Of a stretch of 64,000 nucleotides of DNA, positions 27,330 through 36,015 are shown one piece after another; within the stretch, counting starts at the first letter, position 1, and each line of letters starts with the position of its first letter. The position numbers were made by a program, and so were the translations under genes. Origin of the DNA: CAXBCP01 sp047638395 (GTDB lineage: Bacteria > Pseudomonadota > Alphaproteobacteria > MPNO01 > UBA830); the NCBI GenBank assembly GCA_047638395.1, contig JBLIMV010000019.1, forward strand, positions 60,622 to 124,621, written 5' to 3'. A model generated the notes under the pieces. It searched no databases. It was not told where the DNA came from and saw nothing but the letters and a program-made list of their open reading frames with translations.

Positions 27330-27342
27330 TGGAATTATTCCA
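27330..27342. promoter_or_regulatory. Operator-like palindrome upstream of rubrerythrin operon
   Basis: TGGAA-TTA-TTCCA, a perfect 13-bp inverted repeat that ends 5 nt before the -35 element at 27348. It shares TGGA-N5-TCCA with the site upstream of irr. A likely Irr or Fur site. Its position just upstream of -35 would also suit activation. Confidence 0.55.
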
Positions 27343-27347
27343 ATCTA

Positions 27348-27376
27348 TTGACGGTGGGCGTTGGCTGACCTATATA
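27348..27376 (+). promoter_or_regulatory. Probable promoter of rubrerythrin operon
   Basis: TTGACG (27348-27353), 17-nt spacer, TATATA (27371-27376). Initiation near 27383 would leave a leader of about 118 nt before rubrerythrin; the leader shows no recognised element apart from AAGGAGG near 27490. Confidence 0.6.
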
Positions 27377-27500
27377 TTATGAGAGCGACATTCGATGCGG
27401 ATGGTGCTCGGTCCGACAGGATACGGACCGCGGGACACAACGTATTGTGATTCAGCAAAACCAAAGCGACTGATTTCATAACCAGAACAAGGAGGGTGAC

Positions 27501-27920
27501 ATGCCGTCACTTGGTGGAACAAAGACCGAGAACAACCTGAAAGAGGCCTTCGCCGGCGAATCGCAGGCCAATCGCCGCTATCTCTATTTCGCACAAAAGG
27601 CTGACGTTGAAGGTTACAATGACGTTGCGGCTGTTTTCCGGTCCACTGCCGAAGGCGAAACCGGTCACGCGCACGGCCATCTCGAGTATCTCGAGGAAAC
27701 CGGCGATCCGGCAACGGGCCAGCCCATCGGTTCGACATCAAACAACCTCAAAGCGGCAGTTGCCGGCGAAACCCACGAATACACCGATATGTATCCGGGG
27801 ATGGCCCGCGAAGCCCGCGATGAAGGTTTCGACGAAATCGCAGATTGGTTCGAGACTCTCGCCAAGGCTGAACGCTCCCATGCCGGGCGTTTCCAGAAGG
27901 CGCTCGACGAACTCGACTAA
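27501..27920 (+). CDS. Rubrerythrin (diiron domain only)
   Basis: 139-aa ferritin-like rubrerythrin that lacks the C-terminal rubredoxin domain of the classical enzyme. The diiron ligands are seen as an early Glu (FAGESQANRRY), EGETGHAH (ExxH), AVAGETHEY and KAERSHAGRF (second ExxH). Rubrerythrins reduce hydrogen peroxide or handle iron under oxidative stress. A strong AAGGAGG ribosome-binding site precedes the ATG. It leads an apparent operon with an Fe-S oxidoreductase-like protein and DUF3501, and an iron-box-like palindrome lies at its promoter, which links it to Irr/Fur control (inference). Confidence 0.93.
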   Translation: MPSLGGTKTENNLKEAFAGESQANRRYLYFAQKADVEGYNDVAAVFRSTAEGETGHAHGHLEYLEETGDPATGQPIGSTSNNLKAAVAGETHEYTDMYPGMAREARDEGFDEIADWFETLAKAERSHAGRFQKALDELD

Positions 27921-27927
27921 TTCGATC

Positions 27928-27957
27928 GACCACCGGCCTTGTGAGAGGCCGGTGGTC
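27928..27957 (+). other. Intercistronic hairpin after rubrerythrin
   Basis: GACCACCGGCC (27928-27938) and GGCCGGTGGTC (27947-27957) pair perfectly over 11 bp with an 8-nt loop, 7 nt after the rubrerythrin stop. There is no T-run, so it probably protects the rubrerythrin message or sets a differential expression ratio in the operon and is unlikely to be a full terminator. Confidence 0.6.
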
Positions 27958-28056
27958 ACCACCGCATCTGGGTAAATATCCGGGCAAATGCGAGCGCTCT
28001 TTGCCTGTCAGGTGCGCGAACTCACAAAATACATTCACGCAAAATGAGGTCGACAG

Positions 28057-29415
28057 ATGTCTGAAGGCAGCCTGGGTGCGCCGGAACGCCATCCTATTCC
28101 ATGGCAGGAGCCCGATTTCTACGATGAGGAAAAACTCGACGCAGAACTGCGTCGTCAGTTTGACATCTGCCATGGCTGTCGGCGTTGCCATAATTTGTGT
28201 GACTCGTTTCCGCTTCTATTCGATCTCATCGATGAGGCCGAAAGCATGGAGCTCGACACCGTCGATTCCAAGGACTTCAAGCCCGTCATAGATGCCTGCA
28301 CGCTGTGCGATATGTGCTTTATGACCAAGTGCCCTTATGTGCCGCCTCACGCATTCAACCTCGACGTTCCGCACCTGATGCTGCGTTACCGCGCGGTGGA
28401 ACTGAAAAAGGGCGAAGTGCCGTTTGTCGCCAAGCAGATTTCCAAGACCGACCGGAACGGCAAGCTCGCCGGTGCCGTCGCACCGCTGGCGAACTGGGCG
28501 ACGCGCACCGACAACAAGCTGACGCGCCCGGTCATGCAGTCAGTTTCCGGGATAGATGCGAAAGCCGCCCTGCCTAAATTTCATCGCAAGACGCTGACTG
28601 CCCAGGCGAAAAGCAACGCGCCGGTGCGCAACACGGATGCGCCGGCCAAGGGCCGCAAGGCCGTTGTCTACGGTACGTGTTTCGTGAACTACAACGATCC
28701 CTCGATGGGCATGGATGCCCTCGAAGTACTGGCGCGCAATGGCGTGGAGACCGAGGTTCTGCACCCGGCCTGTTGCGGTATGCCCAAGCTCGAGCATGGC
28801 GACATTGCAGGCGTCGCGGAAAGCGCCAAACAGGTTGCTGCCGTGTTCAGGCCCTGGATCGAAAAGGGTTACGACATCGTCGCGCTGACGCCGAGTTGTT
28901 CCCTGATGCTCAAATTCGAATGGCCGCTGATCCTGCCGGATGACGAGGATATCAAGCTGCTTTCCGGTGCCACCCATGACATCAGTCAGTATGTCGTCGA
29001 CATCTCCAAGAATGAAGGCCTGGCCGACGGTATGCAGCCGTTGGATGGCCCGGTGACCGTCCATCTGGCCTGCCATTCCCGGGCGCAGAATATGGGCCAG
29101 AAGGCGGCTGAATTATTACGGCTGATCCCGGAAGCGGACGTGAGCGTGATCGAGCGCTGTTCCGGGCATGGTGGATCCTGGGGCATGATGAAAGATAATT
29201 TCGAAACCGCCATCAAGGTCGGCAGGCCGGCGGCACGAAAAGCACTGGAGGTCGCGCCGAAATACGTGGTCTCGGAATGCCCGCTCGCGGGTCTTCACAT
29301 CCTTCAGGGCATGGAGCGCCTCGCCGAAAAAGAAACGCCGCCGCCTGCAGTGCCGATTCATGCGCCGCACCCGGTTCAACTACTCGCCCAGGCCTATCGG
29401 GATGACAGGAAATAA
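28057..29415 (+). CDS. Heterodisulfide-reductase/GlpC-like Fe-S protein
   Basis: 452-aa soluble protein with two 4Fe-4S motifs near the N-terminus: CHGCRRCHNLC (Cys38, 41, 44, 48) and CTLCDMCFMTKC (Cys81, 84, 87, 92). Two CCG-type domains follow, marked by HPACCGMPKLEHG at about 238-250 and a later CSGHGGSWGM at about 367. This is the pattern of GlpC and heterodisulfide reductase subunit B/D-like proteins. It sits between rubrerythrin and DUF3501, an association I recall from many proteobacterial genomes. It could pass electrons to rubrerythrin in place of the missing rubredoxin domain; that is inference. Confidence 0.88.
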   Translation: MSEGSLGAPERHPIPWQEPDFYDEEKLDAELRRQFDICHGCRRCHNLCDSFPLLFDLIDEAESMELDTVDSKDFKPVIDACTLCDMCFMTKCPYVPPHAFNLDVPHLMLRYRAVELKKGEVPFVAKQISKTDRNGKLAGAVAPLANWATRTDNKLTRPVMQSVSGIDAKAALPKFHRKTLTAQAKSNAPVRNTDAPAKGRKAVVYGTCFVNYNDPSMGMDALEVLARNGVETEVLHPACCGMPKLEHGDIAGVAESAKQVAAVFRPWIEKGYDIVALTPSCSLMLKFEWPLILPDDEDIKLLSGATHDISQYVVDISKNEGLADGMQPLDGPVTVHLACHSRAQNMGQKAAELLRLIPEADVSVIERCSGHGGSWGMMKDNFETAIKVGRPAARKALEVAPKYVVSECPLAGLHILQGMERLAEKETPPPAVPIHAPHPVQLLAQAYRDDRK

Positions 29416-29416
29416 T

Positions 29417-30007
29417 ATGAGCACGCCCAAAGAAATTACCCGCGAAGACATTCTTCCCTATGACGATTACGCGTCGACGCGGAGTGAGCGTAAAAAGGCG
29501 TTGATGGCGGTCAAGAAAGACCGGCGGATGGAAGTTGGCCCGCATGCGACGTTCTACTTTGAGAGTTACGAGACGATGTGGAACCAGATTCACGAAATGC
29601 TCTATATCGAGCGTGGCGGCGACGACCAGATTCCCGACGAGCTCGCGGCCTATAATCCGCTGATCCCGCAGGGCCGCGAACTGGTTGCGACGGTCATGTT
29701 TGAAATCGGCGACCCGGACCGGCGTGCCAAGGTTCTCTCGACCCTCGGTGGCGTTGAAGAGACTATTTCGATCACCGTCGGTGGCGAAAAAATTGCGGGC
29801 GTTGCGGAAGAGGACCTCGACCGGACAACTGCGGACGGCAAGGCTTCATCGGTCCAGTTCATCCACTTCCCGTTTACCGACGCCCAGGTTGCGGCATTTC
29901 GGGCGGAAGACGCAGCAGTGACGGTTGGATTCAGCCATGACAGCTATTCTCACAGCGCAGGTATGTCGGTTGCTGTCCGGACGGCGCTCGCCGGGGACTT
30001 TGATTAA
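29417..30007 (+). CDS. DUF3501 family protein
   Basis: 196-aa conserved protein of unknown function. Recognised by EDILPYDDYASTRSERKKALMAVKKDRR at the N-terminus (split here between motif halves) and MWNQIHEMLYIERGGDDQIPDELAAYNPLIP. No cysteine and no membrane segment are seen. ATG 29417, one nucleotide after the upstream stop and with AGGA 6-7 nt before it, is chosen over an upstream in-frame ATG at 29360 that lies inside the Fe-S gene. It is always found beside the Fe-S/CCG protein in the clusters I recall, suggesting a stable partner. A TCTGAT/ATCAGA hairpin follows just after the stop. Confidence 0.87.
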   Translation: MSTPKEITREDILPYDDYASTRSERKKALMAVKKDRRMEVGPHATFYFESYETMWNQIHEMLYIERGGDDQIPDELAAYNPLIPQGRELVATVMFEIGDPDRRAKVLSTLGGVEETISITVGGEKIAGVAEEDLDRTTADGKASSVQFIHFPFTDAQVAAFRAEDAAVTVGFSHDSYSHSAGMSVAVRTALAGDFD

Positions 30008-30179
30008 ATAACAAATCTGATGGGGAATCAGAGCGGCCCGGATGTATTACAGATGTTCGCATGTTCGCCAAGCGCAAACGAAATCTTAATCTGTCCCCCT
30101 TAACCTACCTCTCCTAGATGCAACGGGTTCTACAACCACGGGCAGCAACCGGTGGCAGAACGAACAGGAGTTATTGGCT

Positions 30180-30485
30180 ATGGCGAACGCAGTAAACGTT
30201 CATGGTGACCACGTCGAAATCACGCTTTCCGGTGAACTGACGTTTTCGAGCTACAAAGAATTCCAGGAAGTCATGAAATCGGCCACAGATGCGGGGAAAA
30301 AATCCTGCATCATCGATCTTTCAGCCCTGAATTCCATCGATTCTGCGGGCATTGGCATGCTTTTGTTCGCGAATGATGAAACCAAGCAGACAAACATCAA
30401 CTTGTCTCTGCGCGGCCCCCAGGGCCCCGTCAAGACCGTCCTTGAGCACACGAAAATCAACGAGGTCATTCCGATCGTCGCCTGA
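30180..30485 (+). CDS. STAS-domain anti-anti-sigma factor (RsbV-like)
   Basis: 101-aa single STAS domain. The phosphorylatable-serine loop NSIDSAGIGMLLFAN places Ser55 where SpoIIAA/RsbV is phosphorylated by its partner kinase. AGGAG is 9 nt before the ATG at 30180; a TTG at 30174 is too close to it. With the following phosphatase and HATPase genes it forms a full partner-switching set: the unphosphorylated form binds the HATPase and releases that protein's own target. The 172 bp upstream (30008-30179) contain no gene. Confidence 0.92.
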   Translation: MANAVNVHGDHVEITLSGELTFSSYKEFQEVMKSATDAGKKSCIIDLSALNSIDSAGIGMLLFANDETKQTNINLSLRGPQGPVKTVLEHTKINEVIPIVA

Positions 30486-30570
30486 TTAACGGCCAGACAC
30501 CGCCTGGGCCTTGGGCAGCGATATGCCCGAATCCGTAGAACATCACCTTCCCTGATGGGCGCGCCGTATT

Positions 30571-31806
30571 ATGAACTTCATCGAGCCTAGGTCGGCGATC
30601 GTCCCGTCGACAGAAGATCCGATCCGCCCGGCCGCGGATCTGGAGCGTGCAATCCGTGCGTCCAAAATTCTGATTGTCGACGATCAGAAAATGGTCCGGG
30701 AGCTTCTAAAAATTTATCTGACGACCGGTGGATATGAAAATCTGATCTTCGCTGCTGATGGAGATGAGGCGCTCGAAGAGATCGCCAATGAAGATCCGGA
30801 TCTTGTCGTCCTCGATCTGCAGATGCCCCGGATGAACGGGCTAGACGTCTGCAAGACCCTCCGCGCCGACCCCAAATACGCGATGCTGCCGGTTCTGGTG
30901 CAGACAGCGGCGGATTCGGCAGAAGACCGGGCTGAAATTTTCCGTTCGGGCGCGACCGATATGGTCGGCAAGCCAATCAACGATGCGGAACTTCTCGCCC
31001 GGGTCGGTATTCATCTTCAGAATCGTCATATGCTCGGCCAGCTTTCGCAGTACCGCGAAACGATGGAGCGCGACCTTCTGCTGGCGCGGGACATGCAGCA
31101 CCGGATCATGCCCGATCCCCGATCCCTGACAAAATTGCATGACAAGTACGACATTGAAATCAAAAGCCACTTTCAGACCTGCGACGCCCTCGGGGGTGAT
31201 ATGTGGAATGTCTGGCCTATAGATGACGACAAGATCGGTTTTCATGTCATCGATTTTACCGGCCATGGCGTTGTGGCTTCACTGAATACGTTCCGCTTCC
31301 AGTCTCTGGTGGCGGCGACGGGCTACAATCCAGCCCACCAGGTTGAGTACGTCGAGAAGATCAATAGAAACCTCCACAGCATGCTCCCAAGCGGCCAGTT
31401 CGCGACGGCTATCGGCGGCTACATAGACCTGCGTCACGATGTGATGCGCTATACGGCGTGCGCGGGCCCAAAACCGTTTCTCGTTTCACCGGACCATCCG
31501 GCGGGCACCTGGCTGCCGTCGGCAGGCCGGCCGCTTGGCATGACGCGCGACTCTAAATATGAAGAGTATGAGGTGACCTTTCCGCCCGGCAGTTCGCTGT
31601 TTCTCTATAGCGATGCGTTGACCGAGACTCCCGATATGATCAATCCGGTCTATGACGAAGACCGAATGCAGGCAGCCCTGACGGGGCGGGTCGATGCCGA
31701 GGGACATCCCTTCGACGTCATTCTGGCTGATTTTTTCAATTGTGCGCAGGAGCCGTTGAACGACGACCTCACGATGATCATGTTGACGCGGCCCGGAAAC
31801 CCCTAA
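30571..31806 (+). CDS. Receiver-domain SpoIIE/PP2C phosphatase (RsbU-like)
   Basis: 411-aa fusion of an N-terminal response-regulator receiver (about 31-150; ILIVDDQ, phospho-acceptor Asp82 in VVLDLQMPRMNG, Lys in GKPIND) and a C-terminal PP2C-type serine phosphatase (about 200-408; GGDMW, DFTGHGV, LYSDALTET, NDDLTMIML metal-binding motifs). The linker contains a helical stretch. The expected job is dephosphorylation of the STAS protein encoded just upstream in response to a sensor kinase. No cognate histidine kinase gene is adjacent. ATG 30571 gives a complete receiver. Confidence 0.93.
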   Translation: MNFIEPRSAIVPSTEDPIRPAADLERAIRASKILIVDDQKMVRELLKIYLTTGGYENLIFAADGDEALEEIANEDPDLVVLDLQMPRMNGLDVCKTLRADPKYAMLPVLVQTAADSAEDRAEIFRSGATDMVGKPINDAELLARVGIHLQNRHMLGQLSQYRETMERDLLLARDMQHRIMPDPRSLTKLHDKYDIEIKSHFQTCDALGGDMWNVWPIDDDKIGFHVIDFTGHGVVASLNTFRFQSLVAATGYNPAHQVEYVEKINRNLHSMLPSGQFATAIGGYIDLRHDVMRYTACAGPKPFLVSPDHPAGTWLPSAGRPLGMTRDSKYEEYEVTFPPGSSLFLYSDALTETPDMINPVYDEDRMQAALTGRVDAEGHPFDVILADFFNCAQEPLNDDLTMIMLTRPGNP

Positions 31807-31808
31807 AC

Positions 31809-32483
31809 GTGAAAACGAGCAAGCATCTATCGGTGCACAACGATGCAGCCGCTTCGGAGACGCCGATAACCGGTGCGTCGACGCATGCAGCGATACCGCT
31901 GCCCGGCTGCGTGGTGCATTCACCGCTGCATGTCGATGTCGCGGCATGGATATCCCGCAAATTGCGCTGCGTTGAAGATAACGAGTTGCCGGCTTCCCGG
32001 CTCTTCATGAACTTTGATGCGACGTTTCAGGTTCAGACGTTTGATGACATAGATATATGCGTCAGTATTGCCGCAAACGCGCTATCCCTTGAGCCGATTG
32101 CCACAATCGGTCTGCGGGAGCTCATCGTCAACGCGGTTGAGCACGGCAATCTTGAAATCGATTTCGCCCACAAGTCCGATTTGCTTGCCAATGGTGAATG
32201 GCAGGATGAAATCGAAAGACGTCTCGCGACGCGCGAACTCGGCAGCCGTTTTGCTGCGGTGCAGATGTCGCGCGATGACAATGATTTTGAGATCCAGATC
32301 ACGGATCAGGGCCCCGGCTTCGACTGGCAAACACATATCGACCCCGACACGGCGCCCACGCACATGCTGCACGGACGGGGTATGTCGCTTGCGATGGGTG
32401 CGGGGTTTGAATCGATCCGGTATTACGGAACCGGTAATCAGGTGGTGGTCCGCGGCCTGTGTGCTCTTGATCAGAATATCTGA
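31809..32483 (+). CDS. RsbW-like serine kinase / anti-sigma factor (HATPase)
   Basis: 224-aa protein whose C-terminal ~130 residues are a GHKL ATPase of the SpoIIAB/RsbW type: N-box GLRELIVNAVEHGNLEIDF, G1 TDQGPGFDW, G2 MLHGRGMSLAMG. The N-terminal ~85 residues are not recognised and are longer than in classical RsbW. The GTG at 31809 is two nucleotides after the phosphatase stop; longer frames extend into the phosphatase gene. As no sigma factor gene is close, the target may be a sigma factor elsewhere or a non-sigma effector. Confidence 0.87.
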   Translation: MKTSKHLSVHNDAAASETPITGASTHAAIPLPGCVVHSPLHVDVAAWISRKLRCVEDNELPASRLFMNFDATFQVQTFDDIDICVSIAANALSLEPIATIGLRELIVNAVEHGNLEIDFAHKSDLLANGEWQDEIERRLATRELGSRFAAVQMSRDDNDFEIQITDQGPGFDWQTHIDPDTAPTHMLHGRGMSLAMGAGFESIRYYGTGNQVVVRGLCALDQNI

Positions 32484-32613
32484 GCGGAGCAATCCCGGAT
32501 TTCTTGATGGCTCGCGGACGTTGAGCGGCCGCGTCTAACCTTATCTGCCTATATAAGCTGGCGGGTGTGCTCGCTTGGGAGCGCTGCCGCGACCGCCTGT
32601 TACAGCTGGTCAA

Positions 32614-34527
32614 TCAGGCGGCGTCTCTGGCGGCGATCTCACCGTCTTCTGTCGTCTCCGAGGCCGCCTCTTGATCGGTCGTATCGACGGATGTATCGAC
32701 CGCCTTGTTTGCCGATTGGTCGCCAACGAGATCTTCGAAGGATTTAACTTCGACCATGAAATTCTTCAGCAGGGTATCAAGATCGCGGGTCTGATTGGCG
32801 AGGCTCTCCGCAGATTGGTCAAGTTCCTCAACGGTGGTGTTGGTTTGATCAGCTGCTGTGTTGACCGAGGCGATATTCTCCGACACCTGGCGGGTACCGT
32901 CTGCGGCATTGCTGGCGCTTTGGGCGATCTCAGCCGTTGCCTGTTTCTGCTGGCTGACGGCCTCCGATATGGCTTCGGTGCTGCCGGCGACTTTGTTGAT
33001 GGTGTTAGTGATCTCGCCGATCGCTTTAACGGCGACGCCGGTCGCATTCTGAATTTCGGTAACCTGCTCGGAGATGTCGTCGGTCGCCTTGGCAGTCTGG
33101 TCGGCCAGTGATTTGACCTCGGTCGCGACGACCGCGAAACCTTTGCCGGCTTCTCCCGCGCGGGCAGCTTCGATGGTTGCGTTCAGTGCCAGCAGATTTG
33201 TCTGGCTGGCGATGTCGTTGATCAGGCCGACGACTTCACCGATTTTCTGTGCGGCCTCGTCAAGAACGACGACGCCATCATTGGCGCGCTGTGCTTCCTC
33301 TACCGCGGTTGCGGCGACGGATGCGCTTTCGGCAACGATTGCACTGATTTCATCGCCTGACGATGAGAGTTCTTCGGCTGCCGCGGCCACGGTGTCTACG
33401 TTGGACGAAGCCTGGCCGGATGCCTCGGATACGGCGGCGGCGCTGTTAGACGTGTCGCCGGCGTTGGATTTGATCGTGTCGCTTTTGGTGCGGACGCTCT
33501 CGAGTGCAGATATCAGCGATTCCATGAAGGATGAAATCCGGTGCTCGTAAGCGCGCGACACAAGCCGCATGAACTCGGCGCGATTGGTCGCTGATTCGCT
33601 GAGTACTTCGAGTTCAGCGGCACGTTCCGCTTCACCGGCTGCCCGTTCGTCAGCTGCCCGTTTCTGCTCGGCGGCGACGCGCTGGTCCGTCTCACGCGAT
33701 TGCGCTTCAAGGCGTTTGTTCTCCTGAAGTTTTTCCTTGAAGACCTGAAGCGAACCGGAGATTTCGCCGATTTCGTCGCGCCGGCCCTGATAGGGAACGT
33801 CGGCTTCCAGGTCACCATGGGCGAGATCGTTCATTGCGCCCGTAATACTGTTAATCGGTTTGCTCAGCACCCGGCGAATGAATACGGTCAATATCCCGAC
33901 GATAGACAGGACCATAATCGACGCGATAATCAGCGCCCGAAAGGCTGCTGTTTGGGCTTCCGCCAGAATCCGTTCAAGACTCCAGGCGGTTGCGACCGTA
34001 CCGATGAATTTATTGTTCTTGCCGGTTGTTACCGGCGTGATGGCGATGACGTGGAAATCGGTGAGCTTATAGGTCGTACCGGCAGAGGCGGTCTCTTTGG
34101 TCAACGCGGTACCCGACAGATCGTAGGGCTTCAATTCGTCCGACGAATAATTGTTGACGACTTCGCCGGCTGCGGAAAACGCTGTAAAGCCGGCGAAGCC
34201 GACTTCTTTGTCACCGATGAAATTCTGATAAGACTTTGAAATTACGTCTGTTTTTTTCCACCTGAGGGCCCCTGAAATCTGAGAAGCGAGCAATTGGGTG
34301 ATGGAAACGGCGCTTAATTCCGCTTCATGCAGCAACCGATCCTGGGCGGAATTGTATTGAATGGCCGTTTGCGCGGCGATACCCACGGACGTGGCGACGG
34401 CGATAATCGCCGCCGCCTTTCGTCCGATGGTCCAGAAGGTGCGCTTACCTTCTCTGCTTTTCTGCTGATGCTCCGTGTCGACCGGTTCGGAAAAAATGGT
34501 GACATCGTTTGAGATGGTGTTCGTCAT
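32614..34527 (-). CDS. Methyl-accepting chemotaxis protein
   Basis: 637-aa transducer. Order: cytoplasmic N-terminal ~35 residues, membrane segment (about 35-55), periplasmic sensor region (about 56-195), second membrane segment (about 196-215), HAMP (about 216-270), a coiled-coil stretch rich in Glu/Arg/Ala, and the MCP signalling hairpin with the invariant tip EVVGLINDIASQTNLLALNATIEAARAGE split over the hairpin. The tail is acidic and lacks an NWETF-type CheR/CheB tether. The gene upstream on the same strand encodes a periplasmic sensor-like protein, a possible ligand-binding partner. Confidence 0.93.
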   Translation of the reverse strand: MTNTISNDVTIFSEPVDTEHQQKSREGKRTFWTIGRKAAAIIAVATSVGIAAQTAIQYNSAQDRLLHEAELSAVSITQLLASQISGALRWKKTDVISKSYQNFIGDKEVGFAGFTAFSAAGEVVNNYSSDELKPYDLSGTALTKETASAGTTYKLTDFHVIAITPVTTGKNNKFIGTVATAWSLERILAEAQTAAFRALIIASIMVLSIVGILTVFIRRVLSKPINSITGAMNDLAHGDLEADVPYQGRRDEIGEISGSLQVFKEKLQENKRLEAQSRETDQRVAAEQKRAADERAAGEAERAAELEVLSESATNRAEFMRLVSRAYEHRISSFMESLISALESVRTKSDTIKSNAGDTSNSAAAVSEASGQASSNVDTVAAAAEELSSSGDEISAIVAESASVAATAVEEAQRANDGVVVLDEAAQKIGEVVGLINDIASQTNLLALNATIEAARAGEAGKGFAVVATEVKSLADQTAKATDDISEQVTEIQNATGVAVKAIGEITNTINKVAGSTEAISEAVSQQKQATAEIAQSASNAADGTRQVSENIASVNTAADQTNTTVEELDQSAESLANQTRDLDTLLKNFMVEVKSFEDLVGDQSANKAVDTSVDTTDQEAASETTEDGEIAARDAA

Positions 34528-34580
34528 TTGCCGTCTTTCGTACAGGGAGCGTCGGGAATCGTGTTTGGGAGTATCGGGTC

Positions 34581-35174
34581 TTATTCGACCAGCTGTTCGA
34601 CATTCACGCCGATGGTAACGGCGCCGATAACCTTGCCGGAAGCCGGGTCGGTAATCGCCATGCTGAGCTGGGATTGAAGCGTCTGGGACGATTCATCGGT
34701 TTTGACTTTGCCGACATGCGTTGCTTTGGGGCCGACGCTGTAGGTCTTCTGCCATTTGGCTTCATCGCCCTGCCAGTAATCCGACGTCACGTCGCTCTGG
34801 CCGACATTCAGGCCCTTATTGTCCATCACAAAGATCTCGGTATAGAGGCCCTTGGAGTCGCTTTTGACCTTCTTCAGATAGCCGGACAGCGCGTTATCGA
34901 GAACGGATTTGGTCATTGCACCGCCGCCGCCCTTCACTTCGGCGCGCCAGGTTTTGTCCATCTTGTCGATTTCGCCCTGGGCAAGCGACGCGTGCTTTGC
35001 GTTTTGGGCGTTAATGGCGGCGATGACCAACGGGTTGCCTGCCCAACCGGCGACTTTCGTGCCTGCCAGCTGTTTCATCGGCGCAACATGTTCGCCTTCG
35101 GCCGCAACCGGTCCGGCAACAAGGGTGGTCAGAGCGATAGCAGTCAACGTGGTTTTGATAATTGATCGTTTCAT
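34581..35174 (-). CDS. Exported Cache/PDC-like sensor protein
   Basis: 197-aa protein with a clear signal peptide (MKRSIIKTTLTAIALTTLVA, cleavage after about residue 25). The mature part has the single-Cache pattern seen in periplasmic sensors: VMDNKGLNVGQSDVTSDYWQ, GDEAKWQKTYS, then SMAITDPASGKVIGAVTIGV. It has no membrane anchor or output domain of its own. It precedes the chemoreceptor gene by 53 bp on the same strand, so it may present a ligand to it. The ATG at 35174 has GGAG about 9 nt upstream; an earlier in-frame ATG at 35243 would bury the signal peptide. Confidence 0.8.
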   Translation of the reverse strand: MKRSIIKTTLTAIALTTLVAGPVAAEGEHVAPMKQLAGTKVAGWAGNPLVIAAINAQNAKHASLAQGEIDKMDKTWRAEVKGGGGAMTKSVLDNALSGYLKKVKSDSKGLYTEIFVMDNKGLNVGQSDVTSDYWQGDEAKWQKTYSVGPKATHVGKVKTDESSQTLQSQLSMAITDPASGKVIGAVTIGVNVEQLVE

Positions 35175-35326
35175 GGGGGGAATTCTCCGGGTTCGATGAG
35201 ATATCCCGCAGAGAACTTCGTGCGGGGTACCAAGACACCGCACGTAATACGGATGAATTATTTAAAATTGACTAATTTGCCGGCGTCGGCCGCGTGCCGG
35301 GAACGCATGGCGGATAGTGCGCGGCG

Positions 35327-35824
35327 TCAGTTCAGCTGTTCGTTCCGGTACACACCCCAGATATGGGTGCGGCGCATCCAGCCGCGTTTCTTGCCGATCT
35401 CGACACGGCACCAGTCGCCTTCGCATTCCAGGATACGTGCAACGACCTTTTCCATTACACGGGCCGTCAATGCCGCACTGGATGCAGGTTCGCGTCGCAG
35501 CGGCTGGATTCCGCCCTTAATAACGGCCGTCCGCTTGCCTGACAGCATCGAGCGATGCACCCAACCCACAGTCCCCTGCCAGTCCCGGACTTTCCGCCAG
35601 TTTTCGAACTCGGCGACGATTTCAACCGGCAAATTGCGCTGAACGAAAATCCAGTCGACCGGATAGCGGACCCCGGGACCCGTCCTGAGATGAACTTTGT
35701 TCGCGCGGAGCGACGCAAAACGGGGCAAGGGCAAACCAGTATCGGCGATGGCGACCAGCGGGGTTGCCAGAAGCAGGGCGGTCGTCGCGATAAAGGCGAT
35801 GGCGATCATCAGGGGGCGGATCAT
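35327..35824 (-). CDS. Exported bacterial-SH3 domain protein
   Basis: 165-aa protein with a signal peptide (MIRPLMIAIAFIATTALLLA, cleavage near residue 28) and two SH3-like segments: NKVHLRTGPGVRYPVDWIF (about 41-60) and a second half that ends with CEGDWCRVEIGKKRGWMRRTHIWG. This is the SH3_4 type common in alphaproteobacteria and often located beside a 2-hydroxyacid dehydrogenase gene, as here (divergent). Likely envelope role, function unknown. An upstream ATG at 35860 is possible; I chose the one that begins the signal peptide. Confidence 0.82.
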   Translation of the reverse strand: MIRPLMIAIAFIATTALLLATPLVAIADTGLPLPRFASLRANKVHLRTGPGVRYPVDWIFVQRNLPVEIVAEFENWRKVRDWQGTVGWVHRSMLSGKRTAVIKGGIQPLRREPASSAALTARVMEKVVARILECEGDWCRVEIGKKRGWMRRTHIWGVYRNEQLN

Positions 35825-36015
35825 GGCCGCACTATAAACCGGTGAGGTGAATCGCTCCATGTCTTCGGTATGTCTTCGGTGTCCGGGTCCGTTCGGCGTC
35901 CAAATTATGTGCCCGGCGGCAGCGCCTGCAACATCTCTGGACAACCGCACTTGGCCCTGATACGCCAGAGATAACGAATACTGAGAGATAATAAATTCAG
36001 GGAGACGGGCTGAAT

